This document shows positions 6,001 through 7,761 of a stretch of DNA of 7,761 nt, one piece after another. Source of the stretch: Candidatus Komeilibacteria bacterium (GTDB lineage Bacteria; Patescibacteriota; Patescibacteriia; UBA1558); the NCBI GenBank assembly GCA_024654345.1, contig JANLIN010000093.1:1-7761 (forward strand). The letters run 5' to 3'. The notes beneath the pieces were generated by a model that worked only from the letters and a program-made list of their open reading frames with translations, was not told where the DNA came from and searched no databases. Positions within the stretch are counted from its first letter, which is position 1. Each line of letters opens with the position of its first letter. Both the position numbers and the translations under genes were made by a program.

Positions 6001-7522
6001 CCTTACGAAAATTGCTGTTTTTTCCAAACATACCCGCGCCGATCATTCGTGCTCCCGCCACGGGAAGGGCGGCTACCAATCCAACTGGTCCTGCAATAGC
6101 CGCACCAGCTACAGCGGCGGCACCGCCAAGAGTAGTAGTTGATGGAGAGCCCAAAGATGACGTCGCCGTATAGCCAGGGTCTTTTTCATATCTTTTCCCC
6201 AAAGATTCAAAAGTTTCATCACTGGCCCCCATTTTCTTAAGTCTGGACACCCATTTCTTCTGCTTGGCTTCATCACGTCCTTTTTTACGATCTTTTAACA
6301 AAGATCCCAACGCCGCCCGCCGACTTCCTTCCGGCGCCCCGGATAACATTCCCCGCGTCGCCGCTTCGGCGGTGTTTCGCACAGTCCGACCGGCCATTTT
6401 GGCCGCTCCACCTCCGACAGTCTTCCCCGCCTTTTTAAGATAACCCGTGCCTTTGGTTTTTAATTTATTGAAAACATTACTAGCCATGCCACCGGATAGA
6501 CCTCCCATTTGCTGGGCCATTTTCATACCCACGATCAGCAATACAATAGCCAGTAAATAGTTCACCATGAATTCCATATTCCCCAGCGCCGAATCAATCC
6601 GCACGTCCGGATTGGGTGAGATGGCGCTGATCTCCGCCTGCGTTACAATCGTCCCGGTATCGCCGCCGGCGTCGATCATCAACAGCGACAGCCACAAGAA
6701 AAAGGCTAGTGCCGGCCCGACGATCAACTGCTCCGTGAATTGCTTCCACCACTGTCCCGTGTAGCCTCCCAAACCACCCGGCGTCGCCGCTCCCAGATAG
6801 GCCAGCGGTGATAGTATGACCAGTACCCACAACAGTACGATACGATAGATAAGCATCACAATCATGGATATGATCACCATCATGAAAACCACGGCAACCA
6901 CGATACCTAGCAAAAGTCCCGCACCTTTTTCCAAACTATTATCGGTAATCTCCCCACTTGCCCCAATACTGGTTCCTTGCTTCTCTAAACGACTAATACC
7001 AAATACGTTCAAAAAACCGGTAGCAAGTGACACCTCGATCGCGGAAATGAATGTTAACATCACAATCTGAGAGAAATCAATCAAAAAACCGGCAATGGTA
7101 CGGGAGAAGTTTATCAATATCGCCATCAAAATGACCTTTTTGAGGAAGTTTTTGTAGCTATATGATTGGATTTGTAGAACCGTACCGACGGATATAATTA
7201 ACAGAATCAAGATAAAGAACATATTGCAGAGATCGCGCACCAGCTTCCAGCCCTCCACCACACCGGGCATATTGATAAAATCATTGAACTTCGCCGCCCA
7301 CAACAGAATCCCGATTAACCAAACCAGCACCACCCCCAAAAAATCGAGAATGAATTTCAAGACGGGATTAACAACGTCCTCCATCAAATCAAAGCCGGCC
7401 TGGGCAAACAACGGCGTTATCGCGACCACCAAGCACAATAAAATAAAGACAACCGCTTTCTGGCGGGTTGTCCCCAAAGTGAAATCTATCCTCCTCAGCC
7501 TAGCTAAAGCTTTTTTGATCAT
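3080..7522 (-). CDS. TrbL/VirB6-like membrane protein with very long C-terminal tail
   Basis: The first 340 residues look like the polytopic inner-membrane channel component of type IV secretion systems. A basic start and a signal-like segment (23-42, ending AQA) are followed by membrane segments near 55-76, 99-118, 128-158, 201-225, 226-246, 264-284 and 318-335. A basic stretch (352-386) follows, so by the positive-inside rule the remaining 1100 residues are cytoplasmic. The tail holds a Gly/Ala-rich hydrophobic patch (465-499), a charged linker region, a zinc-metallopeptidase signature (H891, E892, H895, E944), two copies of a 42-residue repeat (1018-1059 and 1083-1124), a Pro/Ala-rich linker (1310-1366), a coiled coil (about 1370-1420) and a Lys-rich terminal helix (1454-1480). 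Canonical VirB6 and TrbL have only about 300-550 residues. No other secretion gene is in the window, so the secretion role is inferred. The start is the first ATG before the signal-like segment. Confidence 0.8.
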   Translation of the reverse strand: MIKKALARLRRIDFTLGTTRQKAVVFILLCLVVAITPLFAQAGFDLMEDVVNPVLKFILDFLGVVLVWLIGILLWAAKFNDFINMPGVVEGWKLVRDLCNMFFILILLIISVGTVLQIQSYSYKNFLKKVILMAILINFSRTIAGFLIDFSQIVMLTFISAIEVSLATGFLNVFGISRLEKQGTSIGASGEITDNSLEKGAGLLLGIVVAVVFMMVIISMIVMLIYRIVLLWVLVILSPLAYLGAATPGGLGGYTGQWWKQFTEQLIVGPALAFFLWLSLLMIDAGGDTGTIVTQAEISAISPNPDVRIDSALGNMEFMVNYLLAIVLLIVGMKMAQQMGGLSGGMASNVFNKLKTKGTGYLKKAGKTVGGGAAKMAGRTVRNTAEAATRGMLSGAPEGSRRAALGSLLKDRKKGRDEAKQKKWVSRLKKMGASDETFESLGKRYEKDPGYTATSSLGSPSTTTLGGAAAVAGAAIAGPVGLVAALPVAGARMIGAGMFGKNSNFRKGIEGELKNRDKAKKVAEIMGSGNVKRSDMVDRFGDVGEKSAKTILASQSYDKLNDELQSNKDIISGKKTGNKDAAKKNMEGMLIATKLGVDEGWATKDMSRLYNENSGTIVKDKKGKDVSLDSYKPEKSKEMYLNDTMATRGMNTEKYLNREIDQLVDTDTDVADETGQGGWKVTGSDKDNVTLGQGENSKTVTRQEFMSNNSQALADNFYGSSGYERALSDSGGEIMTPEEYAKAQAATPVNMEGVTMGPTARGGSTIAYSFSAAEEGMGRQLEGEQRRAGMHSRGESAVETARYLGGRISEQKEELSQAEDESSITSALQKFGLSVAPGMKLDKLQTLKQQTLAEADTAITTLSDEDNIRENGLNSVNKDKYTTDTRGIIRHEEAHQMIETMDADGVAQDKLWNNLPAQKQAAAAEKIRQSRNQPDMTDDEVKKEYFADALANTNKPGGPEVDKPVLTSGQVAYLDAGPEDLEGPQSESYMSSRIYRFKARREKKKAEKVQVKADKFAEKQWSDEGSAILAEKQQAKGSELTEEEKTATKADYMKEKTAGVKTKEDLQERRKMTEIASKTKAAEKDWVKDRVGILAAKKAQKGSDLTDEEKEKAKQEFIKDKITTRTEKMAAGAQAAVGGIKRGAQATMATAGKVAQKFGTEARQGRRDTKLEGKSDKFYTEYKNNQRLQAQWNAEATGSNVVAQNIKSGKANVTQLLGANGQAQIEAMLREQKPDASEEIIKQMAGMVKSKLKLDFNQQVRKGGRFDNAQAVVSLSDDGRDKQNRANKIKIQNEKLAREHEQEIAKHREKERPIPAADVKEEIKPSPAATVAAEAPGSEAPTGGVASQATESSTAREATDSAGASGMTVNDFSSVLQTINDSLDNSVKSMDESLKGTLQELKKSIDNLAARIAGIKQSAKDSGGTVSTLRPVAPITVSNILMKLKAIQAPNVSTAEREKMLAEISKLIKKLDDDIKKVSK
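4151..4471 (-). repeat. Two-copy 42-residue protein repeat within the large gene
   Basis: Residues 1018-1059 and 1083-1124 of the large protein share the pattern E-K-x-W, ILA-x-K, KGS-x-LT-x-EEK and a Lys-rich end, 65 residues apart. The DNA of the two copies is clearly diverged, so this is an old duplication, not recent slippage. The segment is highly charged and predicted to be helical. Confidence 0.75.
4679..4852 (-). other. Zinc-metallopeptidase-like segment inside the TrbL/VirB6-like protein
   Basis: Residues 891-895 read HEEAH, the HExxH zinc-binding and catalytic motif. Forty-nine residues after the second His comes EYFADALAN (944-952), which resembles the third-ligand ExxAD segment of gluzincin peptidases such as M48. 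All expected key residues (H891, E892, H895, E944, D948) are present. The domain probably spans about 860-960. A chance HExxH is possible, but finding the downstream ExxAD element at a sensible distance makes this less likely. I cannot assign a peptidase family. Confidence 0.55.
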
Positions 7523-7546
7523 TAAATAGTATGAATTGCTGATATT

Positions 7547-7552
7547 ATTATA
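7547..7552 (-). promoter_or_regulatory. Possible -10 box of the large leftward gene
   Basis: On the minus strand a perfect TATAAT lies 24 nt before the ATG of the large gene, in an AT-rich stretch between the repeat array and the gene. No convincing -35 box is found about 17 nt upstream (TAGCAG at 7575-7570). It may be a weak or activator-dependent promoter, or a chance match. Confidence 0.35.
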
Positions 7553-7604
7553 CTATAAATCCGACGATTCTGCTATTGAGAGGAGTCGCGTTTCCTGAGC
7601 AACT

Positions 7605-7714
7605 CCACCCCGTATTCCTGAGCCCTGAAGCGAGCTATGCTCCACCCCGTATTCCTGAGCCATGAAGCGAGCTATGCTCCACCCCGTATTCCTGAGCAAC
7701 TCCGCAGGAGTTGC
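7605..7714 (+). repeat. Modular hairpin array with 37-nt period, right copy
   Basis: The block starting CCACCCCGTATTCCTGAGC occurs at 7605, 7642 and 7679, exactly 37 nt apart. Between blocks lies a 19-nt hairpin with TGAAGC and GCTCCA arms (7626-7644 and 7663-7681; the flanking base before TGAAGC differs). After the third block the hairpin is replaced by GCAACTCC-GCA-GGAGTTGC (7696-7714), also 19 nt. The left edge has half of that second hairpin (GCAACTCC, 7599-7606) joined directly to the first block. This array has one more unit than the left copy. Confidence 0.85.
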
Positions 7715-7761
7715 GTAAGGATCTCATCCGCCCAAAACGCCTGCGAGCGCTAGCTCAACTT
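7645..7761. repeat. Right arm of terminal inverted repeat
   Basis: This is the reverse complement of 1-117, with the single difference at 7662 and a perfect outer 99 bp. Beyond 7645 the arms diverge because this side continues with a further 37-nt unit while the left side continues with decayed modules. The region between the array and the large gene (7523-7590) contains no gene. Confidence 0.95.

Noticed and set aside
1..7761. Linear plasmid or Borg-like element with terminal inverted repeats
   Set aside because: The gene content is chromosomal housekeeping, no replication or transposition gene is present, and the 99-bp identity fits an assembly break at a repeat.

Overview
The window most likely comes from a Candidate Phyla Radiation (Patescibacteria, probably Parcubacteria-like) chromosome assembled from a metagenome. 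The evidence is indirect. There is a 1480-residue TrbL/VirB6-like membrane protein of a style common in these genomes. The bS6 gene has a long charged tail, and the rpsF-ssb-rpsR operon continues into efp instead of rplI. None of the six starts has a Shine-Dalgarno sequence. TGA ends efp exactly at the family's normal C-terminus, so TGA is a stop here, which argues against the code-25 lineages (Gracilibacteria, Absconditabacteria).

Layout. Positions 1-117 and 7645-7761 are inverted copies of one hairpin-rich repeat: the outer 99 bp are identical, and 116 of 117 bp match. The left flank continues with degraded repeat modules to about 181, then a featureless stretch, then a near-consensus sigma70-type promoter (339-367). 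A leader of about 100 nt follows, ending in a hairpin that fits the S6:S18 autoregulatory motif. The rightward operon is rpsF (bS6), ssb, rpsR (bS18), efp (EF-P). It ends tail to tail, 2 nt from a leftward pair: a large TrbL/VirB6-like gene (3080-7522) followed 2 nt later by an unrecognised 261-residue acidic soluble protein. A 10-bp perfect stem followed by Ts lies just past efp, inside the 3' end of the opposing gene, and could terminate the rightward operon.

Function. The rightward operon is housekeeping: two partner proteins of the 30S platform, the single-strand DNA-binding protein, and the factor that rescues ribosomes at polyproline. The leftward pair looks like a cell-envelope or secretion module. 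Its large protein has about eight membrane segments in the first 340 residues and a predicted cytoplasmic tail of about 1100 residues. The tail holds an HEEAH...EYFAD zinc-metallopeptidase signature, a two-copy internal repeat and a C-terminal coiled coil.

The two most interesting items are the metallopeptidase-like segment in the TrbL/VirB6-like protein and the modular hairpin repeats at both ends. The exact 99-bp identity of the ends, together with essential chromosomal genes between them, favours an assembly break inside a dispersed chromosomal repeat over a true linear replicon.
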